Below the pieces are notes generated by a model that was not told where the DNA came from, made no database searches, and saw only the letters and a program-made list of their open reading frames with translations. The translations under genes and the position numbers were made by a program. DNA of 49,818 nucleotides from a bacterium. Its GTDB lineage: Bacteria > Verrucomicrobiota > Kiritimatiellia > RFP12 > UBA1067. Below are positions 7,918 to 16,133 of the stretch, in pieces. The DNA lies in the NCBI GenBank assembly GCA_025360845.1, contig JANYBJ010000190.1:1-49818 (forward strand), read 5' to 3'. The first letter of the stretch is position 1. Every line of letters starts with the position of its first letter.

Positions 7918-10413
7918 ATGCAACGCACACTCCGATTCACAACCGTCATACTGTCCGCCTGGGCTCTGACCTGCTCGGCCGAATCGTCCGCGCGGCGCAC
8001 GCTGTCACTCGACGGACGCTGGCAAGTCGCCGAGGGCGGCAGCGGTCAAATGCCGCAGACCTTCGATCATGAGGTGCCGGTGCCGGGGCTGGTGGACATG
8101 GCGACTCCGCCGTTCGCCGAGCCGGGGCCGAAACTGGCGAATAGCGCGGAGCTTCCGCAGAAGGACCCTCGGCGGGAAGCGTTCTGGTACAGGCGGACAT
8201 TCGTGGTTCCGGAGCCGATTCCTGCGGTGGCGACCCTCAAGGTCGGCAAAGCGATGTTCGGCACGCGGGTCTTCTTGAACGGAAAACTCTTGGGCGAGCA
8301 CGCGCCGTGTTTCACCCCGGGATTCTTCGACGCGCGGGGCGCGCTGCGGAGCGGCGAAAACGAAGTGGTCATCCGCGTCGGCGCTGACCGCGCCGCCGTG
8401 ACGGCAGCCGTTCCGTCGGGATTCGACTTCGAAAAGACGCGCTACATTCCCGGCATTTTCGATTCGGTGGAACTGATCCTCTCCGGCACGCCGAACATTG
8501 TGCGCGTACAGGTCGCGCCCGACGTGTCGAACCGGCTGGCGCGTGTGCGCGTGGAGCTGAGGCACGCGGTTGACGGCGATGTGACGGCCGAGATTCGCGA
8601 GGCCAAATCAGGGAAGGTTGTCGGTAAGGCGTCGGCACGCATGACGGCCTCGCCGGAGCAGACGCTCGACCTCGCCGCAGCCGTTTCAGACTGCCACCTG
8701 TGGTCCCCGGAATCCCCGTTTCTCTACCGGCTCATCGTGCGAACGGGCGGCGATGAATTCACCACGCGTTTCGGCATGCGCGAATTCAGGTTCGATCCGG
8801 CGACGGGCCGCGCGATGCTGAACGGCAAGCCGTATTTCATGCGCGGCAGCAACATCACGCTCTACCGGTTCTTCGAGGACAGCGAACGCGGGGCTCTCCC
8901 CTGGGACGGGAAGTGGGTGCGCCTGCTTCACCAGCGCGTCAAGGAGATGCACTGGAACTGTCTCCGCTACTGTATCGGCTTTCCGCCGGAGGTCTGGTAT
9001 GACATCGCCGACGAGGAAGGCGTTCTGATCGACGACGAGTTCCCGATCTGGTTCGGCGGCGACGTGCCGAAAGACATGCCGGCCGGCGAATTGGCGGCGG
9101 AATATGCGGAGTGGATGCGCGAGCGCTGGAACCACCCGTGCGTCGTCATCTGGGATGCCTGCAATGAAACGCTCAGCCCGAAAACCGGAGAGGCCATCAA
9201 ACAGGTGCGCGCGCTGGATCTCTCGAACAGGCCGTGGGACAACGGCTATTTTTCTCCGCAGGAGCCGGGCGACATGTTCGAGTCGCATCCGTACCACTTC
9301 ATCAGCCCCGACTTCAAACTTGCAAACCTCGCGGCTGCCGACCCGATCCCGCAAGGAAACCTCTGCCGCAACGATGGCCAGCATGCGGCCGTCATCAACG
9401 AATACGGCTGGCTCTGGCTGAACCGTGACGGCACGCCCACCACGCTTACCCAAGTGCTTTATCGGAATCTGCTCGGGACGAATTCCACAACGGAACTGCG
9501 TCGTCGGCTTTACGCCCGCCACACCGCAGCCGAGACGGAGTTCTGGCGTTGCCACCGGTCTGCGGCGGCGGTGATCCACTTCACCGCACTCGGCTACTCG
9601 CGGCCCGACGGCCAAACGAGCGACCATTGGCTCGACGTGACGAAGCTCACATGGGAACCGGAGTTCCAACGCTATGTCCGCGACGCCTTTGCGCCGGTGG
9701 GCCTGATGATCGACGTCTGGGACGAGGACTATCTCCCCGGCAAAATGCAGAGCTTCCCCGTTGTGATCATCAATGACCAGAGCGACTCGTGGAAAGGGGA
9801 TGTGGTTTTCCGCATCCTTCGCGACGGCAAGAGCGTGTGTGAACAGAGGCGGCAAGTGGAAGTCGAGGGGCTTGGCTTGACGAACGTGGTCTTCGCCGTT
9901 GCCATTCCGGACAAAACCGGCGACTATCAGGCCGAAGCGGTTCTGCCCGTCACGCCGGAAGGGAAGGTCAGCAGCCTGCGCGACTTCCTTGTGCTGTCGG
10001 CCGCGGAGCGGGAAGCGCGCCGCGACCTCGCCAAAGGCCGCCCGGTAAAAGCGTCTTCGGCGGTGACGAAAGATGGACAGGCCTACCGCGCCGAACTCGC
10101 CGTTGACGGCAGGGGCGACACCCGCTGGTCGAGCGAGTTCAGCGATCCGCAATGGCTCGCCGTCGATCTCGGCGAAACACTGACCTTCTCCCGCGTCCGC
10201 TTGGCGTGGGAGGCCGCATACGCGAAGGCCTACGCGATTCAGGTCTCGGCTGACGGCGAGAACTGGAACACCGTTTACACGACCGACACCGGCGCCGGCG
10301 GCTCCGAGGCCATCCGGATCGCGCCGACGCAAGCCCGCTGGGTACGCATCTACGGCACGCAGCGCGGATCGGCCTTCGGCTACTCCCTCTGGGACATCGC
10401 CATCTTCCACTGA
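7918..10413 (+). CDS. Secreted glycoside hydrolase family 2 protein with C-terminal F5/8 type C domain
   Basis: 831 residues starting at the ATG at 7918 (ACGAGG upstream); the frame is open well before this, inside the URO-D gene. The signal peptide ends near residue 22-25. Domains are an N-terminal GH2 sugar-binding jelly roll (about 30-190; SLDGRWQV, FWYRRTFVV), an immunoglobulin-like domain and a TIM barrel. The barrel has NHPCVVIWDACNE (acid/base Glu417) and INEYGWLWL (nucleophile Glu495). A discoidin/F5-8C carbohydrate-binding domain occupies about residues 700-831 (ASSAVTKDG, DTRWSSEFSDPQWLAVDLG). It is a periplasmic or secreted exo-beta-glycosidase (galactosidase/glucuronidase-type, exact sugar unknown). 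It is a paralogue of the GH2 gene two positions downstream, which lacks the discoidin domain. Confidence 0.9.
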   Translation: MQRTLRFTTVILSAWALTCSAESSARRTLSLDGRWQVAEGGSGQMPQTFDHEVPVPGLVDMATPPFAEPGPKLANSAELPQKDPRREAFWYRRTFVVPEPIPAVATLKVGKAMFGTRVFLNGKLLGEHAPCFTPGFFDARGALRSGENEVVIRVGADRAAVTAAVPSGFDFEKTRYIPGIFDSVELILSGTPNIVRVQVAPDVSNRLARVRVELRHAVDGDVTAEIREAKSGKVVGKASARMTASPEQTLDLAAAVSDCHLWSPESPFLYRLIVRTGGDEFTTRFGMREFRFDPATGRAMLNGKPYFMRGSNITLYRFFEDSERGALPWDGKWVRLLHQRVKEMHWNCLRYCIGFPPEVWYDIADEEGVLIDDEFPIWFGGDVPKDMPAGELAAEYAEWMRERWNHPCVVIWDACNETLSPKTGEAIKQVRALDLSNRPWDNGYFSPQEPGDMFESHPYHFISPDFKLANLAAADPIPQGNLCRNDGQHAAVINEYGWLWLNRDGTPTTLTQVLYRNLLGTNSTTELRRRLYARHTAAETEFWRCHRSAAAVIHFTALGYSRPDGQTSDHWLDVTKLTWEPEFQRYVRDAFAPVGLMIDVWDEDYLPGKMQSFPVVIINDQSDSWKGDVVFRILRDGKSVCEQRRQVEVEGLGLTNVVFAVAIPDKTGDYQAEAVLPVTPEGKVSSLRDFLVLSAAEREARRDLAKGRPVKASSAVTKDGQAYRAELAVDGRGDTRWSSEFSDPQWLAVDLGETLTFSRVRLAWEAAYAKAYAIQVSADGENWNTVYTTDTGAGGSEAIRIAPTQARWVRIYGTQRGSAFGYSLWDIAIFH

Positions 10414-10454
10414 GCACCTGCCACACCAACGACTGAATAGAAGGAGCGGACATC

Positions 10455-13034
10455 ATGACACATCCCTATCGTCTGTTAACACCGTTCACAACCCTGTCAC
10501 TTTTGCTCTTCAGCCCAAGGGTTCTCGCCGCAGCAGAGTCCGCAGACTTCCGCTATGCGCCGCCCGAGTGGCAGGCGGCCATCTGCCTGCCGGATGACTC
10601 GCACAAGTCGCTGGTGGACAAGAGCGGCGAGTTGCTTTATCACTTCGGCCAAGGCGGCCGTGAATTTGCGACGCGGATCTCCATGGAGGTCGTCAGCCAT
10701 GCGGTCTGGCAGAAGCAGCAGCTCCTTTCGCCGCGCGTTCCGATCATGCAAACCTTTCGCGCGGCCGACGGCTTGGAGATCATCGAGGAAGCGTTCGCGG
10801 TCACTGACCCCCTGAAGTCAGAGCTTCTGACAGGAATTCTGCGGCGCACGGATGACGGGACGGGCAGTCGCAACTGGGCAAACCCCGGTGCCGGCATTGA
10901 TCAGTCGCTGAAGGATATCGCCTTGCATAACATCGGTTCGATCCGCTACGAGGTCTCCGGAAAGACGTTTCGGGTTGCGCTCGCGCTGTGTGAAGGCTGG
11001 TGGAACGAGGCGGGCAAGCGCGTCCAAACTTTGCGCGTGGAGGGTGCGGAGCCGAAGACGGTGGATACCGTCGCAGACATCGGCAAGAACAAGGCCGCGG
11101 TTTTCTGGTTCGACGCCAAAGACGCCAACGGGGATGGACATATCGACATTGAGGTGGAGTCCGCCGACAACGGTGCCGATAAAAACACGATTCTCAACGG
11201 GCTCTGGATTTTTCCAACGGGCACCCCAATCGATGACGCCGCACTGCTCGCCGGGAAACCGGCAGTGAAACCTTTGGCACGGATGTCGCTGACGGACCGA
11301 AACGGCCCGCCGAGAAATGATGTGATACTCGTCCACGTCACAAACACCGGGATAACAGAGAGGACTATTTCGCCTCAAATCATTGTGGACACAACGCTGG
11401 ATTGTGAGCTCAACGACCAGGCCGCGGTCGTGAACGGGTGCGAGACGATCACGACAGCGCTGAAAATGAACGGGCTCGCAGAAGAGACAAAATCGCGGCA
11501 TGTGATTCAACTCGAAAACGTTTCGATCAAACCGGGAACCACCGCGGATTTCTGCGTTCTCTATAACAGCGGCGGTGCGATCGTTCACTGGCCTACGACC
11601 GCCAAGCAGGCCGCGGAGGCACGCGATCACGCGGTCGCCTACTGGGAAAAGGCTCCGCTGCCGTATGGGCGCATCGAGGTTCCCGATGTCGGTATTCAGG
11701 CCCTGCTCGACTCCTCCATCCGCAACATCTGGCAGGCGCGCGAAATCAAAAACGGCATGACGGCCTTCCAAGTCGGGCCGACCTGCTATCGCGGGCTGTG
11801 GATTGTCGACGGCGCTTTTTTACTTGAAGCCGCGACGATTCTCGGCGCGGGCGATCAGGCCCGCAACGGCGTGGCCTACGAGTTGACGCACCAGAAACCC
11901 GACGGCCGCATCGAAGTGATGAAGGATTTTTCGAAGGAAAACGGCATCGTTCTCTGGACCTGCGTACGGCACGCGCTGCTCACGCAAGACAAGACGTGGC
12001 TCGAATCGGTCTGGCCGAAACTCACGCAAGTCGCGGAACACATTCGGACGCTCCGCCAGCAAACGCTGAAGAACGCTTCGCCGCTCGACGACGGCCTCGT
12101 TCCTCCCGGTTTTCCGGACGGCGGCATCGGCGGTGTACACGATGAATACACGAATCCCTATTGGAACCTGGTCGGCCTGCGCGCGTTCATCGAGGCGGCG
12201 CGCTGGCTCGGGAAACCCGGAGAAGTCGAAACGTGGCAGAAAGAATACGACGACTTCATGGCCGCGTTCCGCAGGGCCGCCGCGCGCGACATGAAGGCAG
12301 ACCCGCTTGGCAACCGCTATCTGCCGATCCGCATGGACGGCCAAGACTTACCGCAGCGCGGGCAATGGGGTTTCTGCCACGCGGTCTATCCCGGACAGCT
12401 TTTCGCAAAGGACGACCCGCTGGTTGCCGGCAACATGGCGATGCTTGAAGCCACCGAACGGGAAGGCATGGTGTATGGCACCGGTTGGGACGCGACCGGA
12501 ATCTGGAACTATTTCGCCTCGTTCTACGGCCACGCCTGGCTTTGGCAAGGCAATGGCCGCAAGGCCGCGCAAGCTCTCTACGCCTTCGCCAACCATGCGT
12601 CTCCCGTCCTCGACTGGCGCGAGGAGCAGTCGTTGAAGGGTGAGCCGTTCAAGAAGGTCGGCGACATGCCGCACAACTGGGCCAGCGCCGAATTCATTCG
12701 CCTCACCGTCCACCTGCTCGCGCTTGACCGAGGCGCTGAACTCCACCTGCTCGAAGGCCTGCCGACCGAATGGACAAAGCCCGGCATGGCTACGAAGCTC
12801 AACGGCATCGCCACGCCCTTCGGTCGGCTGACGATGGCGCTCACGATCGCCGCCGACGGCAAAACCGCCAGTCTGCACGTTGAACCGCTCAGCGACACCT
12901 CGTGCAAGCGCATCGTCGTGCATCTGTTCGGTTGGGCCAACGCGGACACGAACGCCGCTATCGAACTGTCACCTGACAAACGAAGCGACCGGGTCATCCC
13001 GCTCGCGTTGGACAAAGCCGGCAAAGACAAATAA
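10455..13034 (+). CDS. Secreted (alpha/alpha)6 six-hairpin glycosidase-like protein
   Basis: 859 residues with a signal peptide (LLLFSPRVLAAAES). AGGAG sits about ten bases before the ATG. The N-terminal 390 residues are beta-rich and include a malectin-like segment near 155-265 (YEVSGKTFRVALALCEGWWNEAGKR, DANGDGHIDIEV). From about 400 to 770 the sequence has the aromatic, helical pattern of six-hairpin glycosidases: GPTCYRGLWIVDGAFLLEA, HQKPDGRIEVMKDF, PDGGIGGVHDEYTNPYWNLVGLRAFIEAARW. A beta domain closes the protein. I cannot assign a GH family: it resembles GH63/GH78/GH95 architecture without their exact motifs. Lying between two GH2 genes in one operon, it probably removes another sugar from the same glycan. 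Confidence 0.75.
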   Translation: MTHPYRLLTPFTTLSLLLFSPRVLAAAESADFRYAPPEWQAAICLPDDSHKSLVDKSGELLYHFGQGGREFATRISMEVVSHAVWQKQQLLSPRVPIMQTFRAADGLEIIEEAFAVTDPLKSELLTGILRRTDDGTGSRNWANPGAGIDQSLKDIALHNIGSIRYEVSGKTFRVALALCEGWWNEAGKRVQTLRVEGAEPKTVDTVADIGKNKAAVFWFDAKDANGDGHIDIEVESADNGADKNTILNGLWIFPTGTPIDDAALLAGKPAVKPLARMSLTDRNGPPRNDVILVHVTNTGITERTISPQIIVDTTLDCELNDQAAVVNGCETITTALKMNGLAEETKSRHVIQLENVSIKPGTTADFCVLYNSGGAIVHWPTTAKQAAEARDHAVAYWEKAPLPYGRIEVPDVGIQALLDSSIRNIWQAREIKNGMTAFQVGPTCYRGLWIVDGAFLLEAATILGAGDQARNGVAYELTHQKPDGRIEVMKDFSKENGIVLWTCVRHALLTQDKTWLESVWPKLTQVAEHIRTLRQQTLKNASPLDDGLVPPGFPDGGIGGVHDEYTNPYWNLVGLRAFIEAARWLGKPGEVETWQKEYDDFMAAFRRAAARDMKADPLGNRYLPIRMDGQDLPQRGQWGFCHAVYPGQLFAKDDPLVAGNMAMLEATEREGMVYGTGWDATGIWNYFASFYGHAWLWQGNGRKAAQALYAFANHASPVLDWREEQSLKGEPFKKVGDMPHNWASAEFIRLTVHLLALDRGAELHLLEGLPTEWTKPGMATKLNGIATPFGRLTMALTIAADGKTASLHVEPLSDTSCKRIVVHLFGWANADTNAAIELSPDKRSDRVIPLALDKAGKDK

Positions 13035-13054
13035 CCCACGAGAAGGATCAAATC

Positions 13055-15271
13055 ATGATCACTGAGAAACGCTTCATCCCCCTCCTTGTCACCTTATCCG
13101 TCTTGCTCGCGGCGTGCGCAGAAAGCCGGGCCGCTGAACGCCAGACCGTGTCGCTCGACGGCCAGTGGCAAATCGCCGAAGGCATGTCGCCTACGGAGAT
13201 GCCGACCGCATTCACTCACACCGTTCCCGTGCCGGGATTGGCGAATCTGGCGGAGCCGGCGTTCAAGGACGTGGATCGGTTCATCAGCCGTGAGAACATG
13301 GCAAGACGCATCACCTACAAGCTCGCGCCCGACGATTGGCTGCAAAAGTACTGGGTTGGCAAGGTGGATCAGGAGCGGAATTACTTCTGGTACCGCAGGA
13401 CGTTCCGGGCGCCCAAAGAGCGGGCCGTCGCACTGCTCAAGATCAACAAAGCGCAGTTCGGCACGGCCGTCTGGGTCAACGGACAGAAACTTGGCGAGTA
13501 CTCCGGCTGCTTTACGGCGAGCGTTTTCCCGCTCGCGAACCTCATCCGCTGGAACGCGGAGAACATGCTCGTCATCCGCATCGGCGCGCATCCCGCCGTG
13601 TTACCGGACACCTACCCCGCCGGCTCGGATTTCGAAAAGAACCAATGGACACCCGGCATCTACGACAGCGTGTCGCTGGCCTTCTGCGACAACCCTGCCA
13701 TCGAGACCGTCCAGGTCGCGCCGCGCGTCGCCACGGGCGAAGCCGTGGTGCAAACCCGAGTAAAAAACCACTCGGCGTCGCCGGTCACGGCGTCGCTGTC
13801 CCACACGGTCAAGACGTGGAAGCGCGGCAAACAAGTCAGCGCGTGCGAACCGGTCGCCGTCGCGCTTCAGCCCGGCGAAGAGAAAGTTATCACGCAGACG
13901 ATCCGGATTCCCGACGCGCATCTCTGGTCGCCGGAGGACCCGTTCCTTTACGTCGTTGAGACACGCACAGGCGGAGACTCGGTGACCATGCGTTTCGGCA
14001 TGCGCGAATTCCGTTTCGACGCGGCCACAAAGCGCGCCTTCCTCAACGGCAAGGTCTACTACCTGCGCGGCTCGAACATCACGCTGCACCGGTTCTTCGA
14101 AGACCCGCTGTGCAAGGCCTTGCCGTGGAATGAAAAGTGGGTGCGCAAGCTTCTCGGCGACCTGCCCAAGAAGATGCACTGGAACTATTTCCGCTTCTGC
14201 ATCGGACCGGTCCCCGACCGCTGGTTCGACATCTGCGACGAAGAGGGCCTGCTGATCCAGAACGAGTTCTTCGTCTGGACGGGTGGCCCGGGCTGGTTCA
14301 AAGGCTATTCGCGCACGTATGACACCGACGAGATGATCCGCCAGTACAAGGACTGGATGCGCGACAACTGGAACCATCCGAGCGTCGCGGTGTGGGACGC
14401 CAACAACGAGACCAAAGACGACAGCTTCGGCGACAAGATCATCCCCGCCGTGCGCGCGCTGGACCTCTCGGACCGGCCGTGGGAAAACAGCTACAACAAA
14501 CCCGCCGGGCCGAACGACCCGGTGGAAAACCATCCGTACCTCATGATCAGCGGGTGGCACGACAAGCTCACGTTCAAAATGAGCGATCTGGAGACCATGG
14601 ACGGCAAGCCGGGCAAAGGCTCGCTGCCTTCCGACACGAATCCGCCGATCATCAACGAATACGGCTGGCTCTGGCTCAACCGCGACGGCTCGCCGACACT
14701 GCTCACCGAAAACGTCTACGCGCAGCTTTTGGGAACAAACAGCACGGCGCGCCAACGTCTCGACCTGTACTCGTATCTGCTTGGAGCGAAGACCGAGTTC
14801 TGGCGCGCGCACCGCCAATACGCGGGCATCGTCCACTTCGTCTACCTCACGTGCAGCTATCCGGGAGTCTACACGGCCGACCACTTCTCGGACGTGACGA
14901 AGCTCACGCTGGACCCGGCCTTTGCCGACTACATGGGCGAAGCCTTCAAGCCGCTCGGCGTCTACATCAATTTCTTCCAGCCCACGCTGAAGGCAGGCAA
15001 GGCTCACACCTTTACGGTCATGCTGGTGAACGACGAATCGCAACCCGCAAAAGGCACGCTCACGCTCTCAATCGAAACCGAGAAGGGCAAAGAGCTGGTC
15101 CGCGCCGAGCAGCCCTTCGACGTGAAGGAGCTCGGGGACGCGAGCTACACGCTGTCGCTGACCGTTCCCGATTATGCAGGCAAGTGTTTTCTCAAGGCCA
15201 CGGCGACATCTGACAAGAAGCCAAAGATCAAACCGACCGTCAGCCGGCGCTGGGTAACGGTGGAGCGCTGA
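13055..15271 (+). CDS. Glycoside hydrolase family 2 lipoprotein
   Basis: 738 residues; GAAGG lies about ten bases before the ATG. The N-terminus ends in a lipobox, LLAAC (Cys21), so it is probably a membrane-anchored lipoprotein. It has the same GH2 layout as the gene at 7918 and is clearly paralogous: the sequences share RFGMREFRFD, RGSNITL, RFFED, ALPW and NEYGWLWLNRDG. Catalytic residues are predicted at Glu452 (VAVWDANNE) and Glu535 (INEYGWLWL). Two differences stand out: an insertion of about 35 residues in the N-terminal domain (FKDVDRFISRENMARR and following), and no C-terminal discoidin domain. It ends the operon. The convergent PIN toxin gene stops two bases later. Confidence 0.92.
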   Translation: MITEKRFIPLLVTLSVLLAACAESRAAERQTVSLDGQWQIAEGMSPTEMPTAFTHTVPVPGLANLAEPAFKDVDRFISRENMARRITYKLAPDDWLQKYWVGKVDQERNYFWYRRTFRAPKERAVALLKINKAQFGTAVWVNGQKLGEYSGCFTASVFPLANLIRWNAENMLVIRIGAHPAVLPDTYPAGSDFEKNQWTPGIYDSVSLAFCDNPAIETVQVAPRVATGEAVVQTRVKNHSASPVTASLSHTVKTWKRGKQVSACEPVAVALQPGEEKVITQTIRIPDAHLWSPEDPFLYVVETRTGGDSVTMRFGMREFRFDAATKRAFLNGKVYYLRGSNITLHRFFEDPLCKALPWNEKWVRKLLGDLPKKMHWNYFRFCIGPVPDRWFDICDEEGLLIQNEFFVWTGGPGWFKGYSRTYDTDEMIRQYKDWMRDNWNHPSVAVWDANNETKDDSFGDKIIPAVRALDLSDRPWENSYNKPAGPNDPVENHPYLMISGWHDKLTFKMSDLETMDGKPGKGSLPSDTNPPIINEYGWLWLNRDGSPTLLTENVYAQLLGTNSTARQRLDLYSYLLGAKTEFWRAHRQYAGIVHFVYLTCSYPGVYTADHFSDVTKLTLDPAFADYMGEAFKPLGVYINFFQPTLKAGKAHTFTVMLVNDESQPAKGTLTLSIETEKGKELVRAEQPFDVKELGDASYTLSLTVPDYAGKCFLKATATSDKKPKIKPTVSRRWVTVER

Positions 15272-15273
15272 TG

Positions 15274-15711
15274 TTAAGCGGTTGCGAACCCGCAAAAGCG
15301 GGCGGCGTCACGTAACCGGATATCGGCGGTGAGCAGGTGCGTTGCCCGCAGCGAAAACGCGGTTGCCAAATGGATGCCGTCCAAAGTCCGCAGGGACAAG
15401 GACGGTTTTTTGTCCACCAGGCAGCGGTGAGCAAGAGATACCGCCAAATCACGAACGGTTGCGCTAATGGGGACAAAACGAATCTGCCCCTGGGCCGCAT
15501 GGTTTCTCAGAAGCTGCACGAGTTCGGCCGCCGCTCCTTTTTTCAAATACCCGTCCGCCTCTTTCCGCGTGAGGGCGAAAGCGAACTCCACCTCGGCAAG
15601 CGCACTGGTAAAAACGGGAGCCATCTGCTGACGCAAAAGCGCGAGATAAACAGGCGAGTCGGATTCTGGCACATACAGTTTCAACAGACACGACGTGTCC
15701 CAGTAGTTCAC
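15274..15711 (-). CDS. PIN-domain ribonuclease toxin (VapC-like)
   Basis: 145 residues, starting at a GTG that overlaps the antitoxin stop as GTGA. GGAGG lies seven bases upstream, so translation is coupled. The PIN acidic set is visible: Asp5 (NYWDTSCLLKLY), Glu40/Glu42 (SALAEVEF), Asp111 (TLDGIHLATA) and Asp130 (LLTADIRLRDAA). VapC-like toxins are Mg-dependent RNases that cleave tRNA or rRNA and are neutralised by the partner antitoxin. An upstream extension of the frame exists but lies inside the antitoxin gene and is rejected. The pair sits in the middle of a glycan-degradation locus. Confidence 0.88.
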   Translation of the reverse strand: MNYWDTSCLLKLYVPESDSPVYLALLRQQMAPVFTSALAEVEFAFALTRKEADGYLKKGAAAELVQLLRNHAAQGQIRFVPISATVRDLAVSLAHRCLVDKKPSLSLRTLDGIHLATAFSLRATHLLTADIRLRDAARFCGFATA

Positions 15712-15962
15712 AGCCTGTCCTCCCGGAGTTCTGAGACGACCTTCTCCGACGCGGGTGAATCTTTCCCTCGTACGCGATAGCACGATTGAACTGACTCGAG
15801 TTCCCTCACAAAATCCTTGCCCGAAAACCGCGGCTCGGTGTCCATCGGACACAAACGCGCTTTGGGGTGTCCCCGCACGGTAATGACCACCTCTTCACCG
15901 CCCGAAGCCCGCTCCACGAGTTCGCTCAGTTTCGCTTTGCCTTCTCTCAACGTAATCTGCAT
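15708..15962 (-). CDS. Phd/YefM-type antitoxin
   Basis: 84 residues (MQITLREGKAKLSELVERAS, then GGEEVVITVRGHPKARL). This is the classic Phd/YefM N-terminal DNA-binding fold, in which the domain ends by interrupting activity at a GxP-A-RL motif. The C-terminal half (FSGKDFVRELESVQSC and following) would wrap the toxin. It precedes and overlaps the PIN toxin by four bases. The start at 15962 is preferred because the protein then begins at the conserved fold and a promoter -10 ends six bases before it. An upstream in-frame start at 16034 has no such support. Autorepression through its own promoter is typical of the family. Confidence 0.85.
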   Translation of the reverse strand: MQITLREGKAKLSELVERASGGEEVVITVRGHPKARLCPMDTEPRFSGKDFVRELESVQSCYRVRGKDSPASEKVVSELREDRL

Positions 15963-15968
15963 GTGACC

Positions 15969-15997
15969 AATGTAGTCTCTTTTGGCAAAGGAGGCAA
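15969..15997 (-). promoter_or_regulatory. Promoter of the antitoxin-toxin pair, predicted leaderless
   Basis: Minus-strand TTGCCT (15997-15992), a 17-base spacer and TACATT (15974-15969). Six bases then separate the -10 from the ATG at 15962. The predicted +1 is the A of the start codon. Confidence 0.5.
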
Positions 15998-16070
15998 GCC
16001 GGTATTGGGAGAATATTAAGGACAACTTCCCCATTCGGCATTACGCAATGTTTTATGACTGGCTGTGGGC

Positions 16071-16099
16071 TTGCGGGATAAAGTGCGGGGACGTATACT
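16071..16099 (+). promoter_or_regulatory. Promoter of the 806-residue secreted protein gene
   Basis: TTGCGG (16071-16076), a 17-base spacer and TATACT (16094-16099). The predicted start is near 16106, giving a short leader with a strong AGGGGGGAAG ribosome binding site. Confidence 0.55.
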
Positions 16100-16133
16100 G
16101 GAACTTAGGTCGGGTAAGCGAGGGGGGAAGTTT

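Noticed and set aside
8686-10410. 574-codon minus-strand frame opposite the first GH2
   Set aside because: The GH2 catalytic motifs and discoidin domain are on the plus strand. The minus frame shows no motif.
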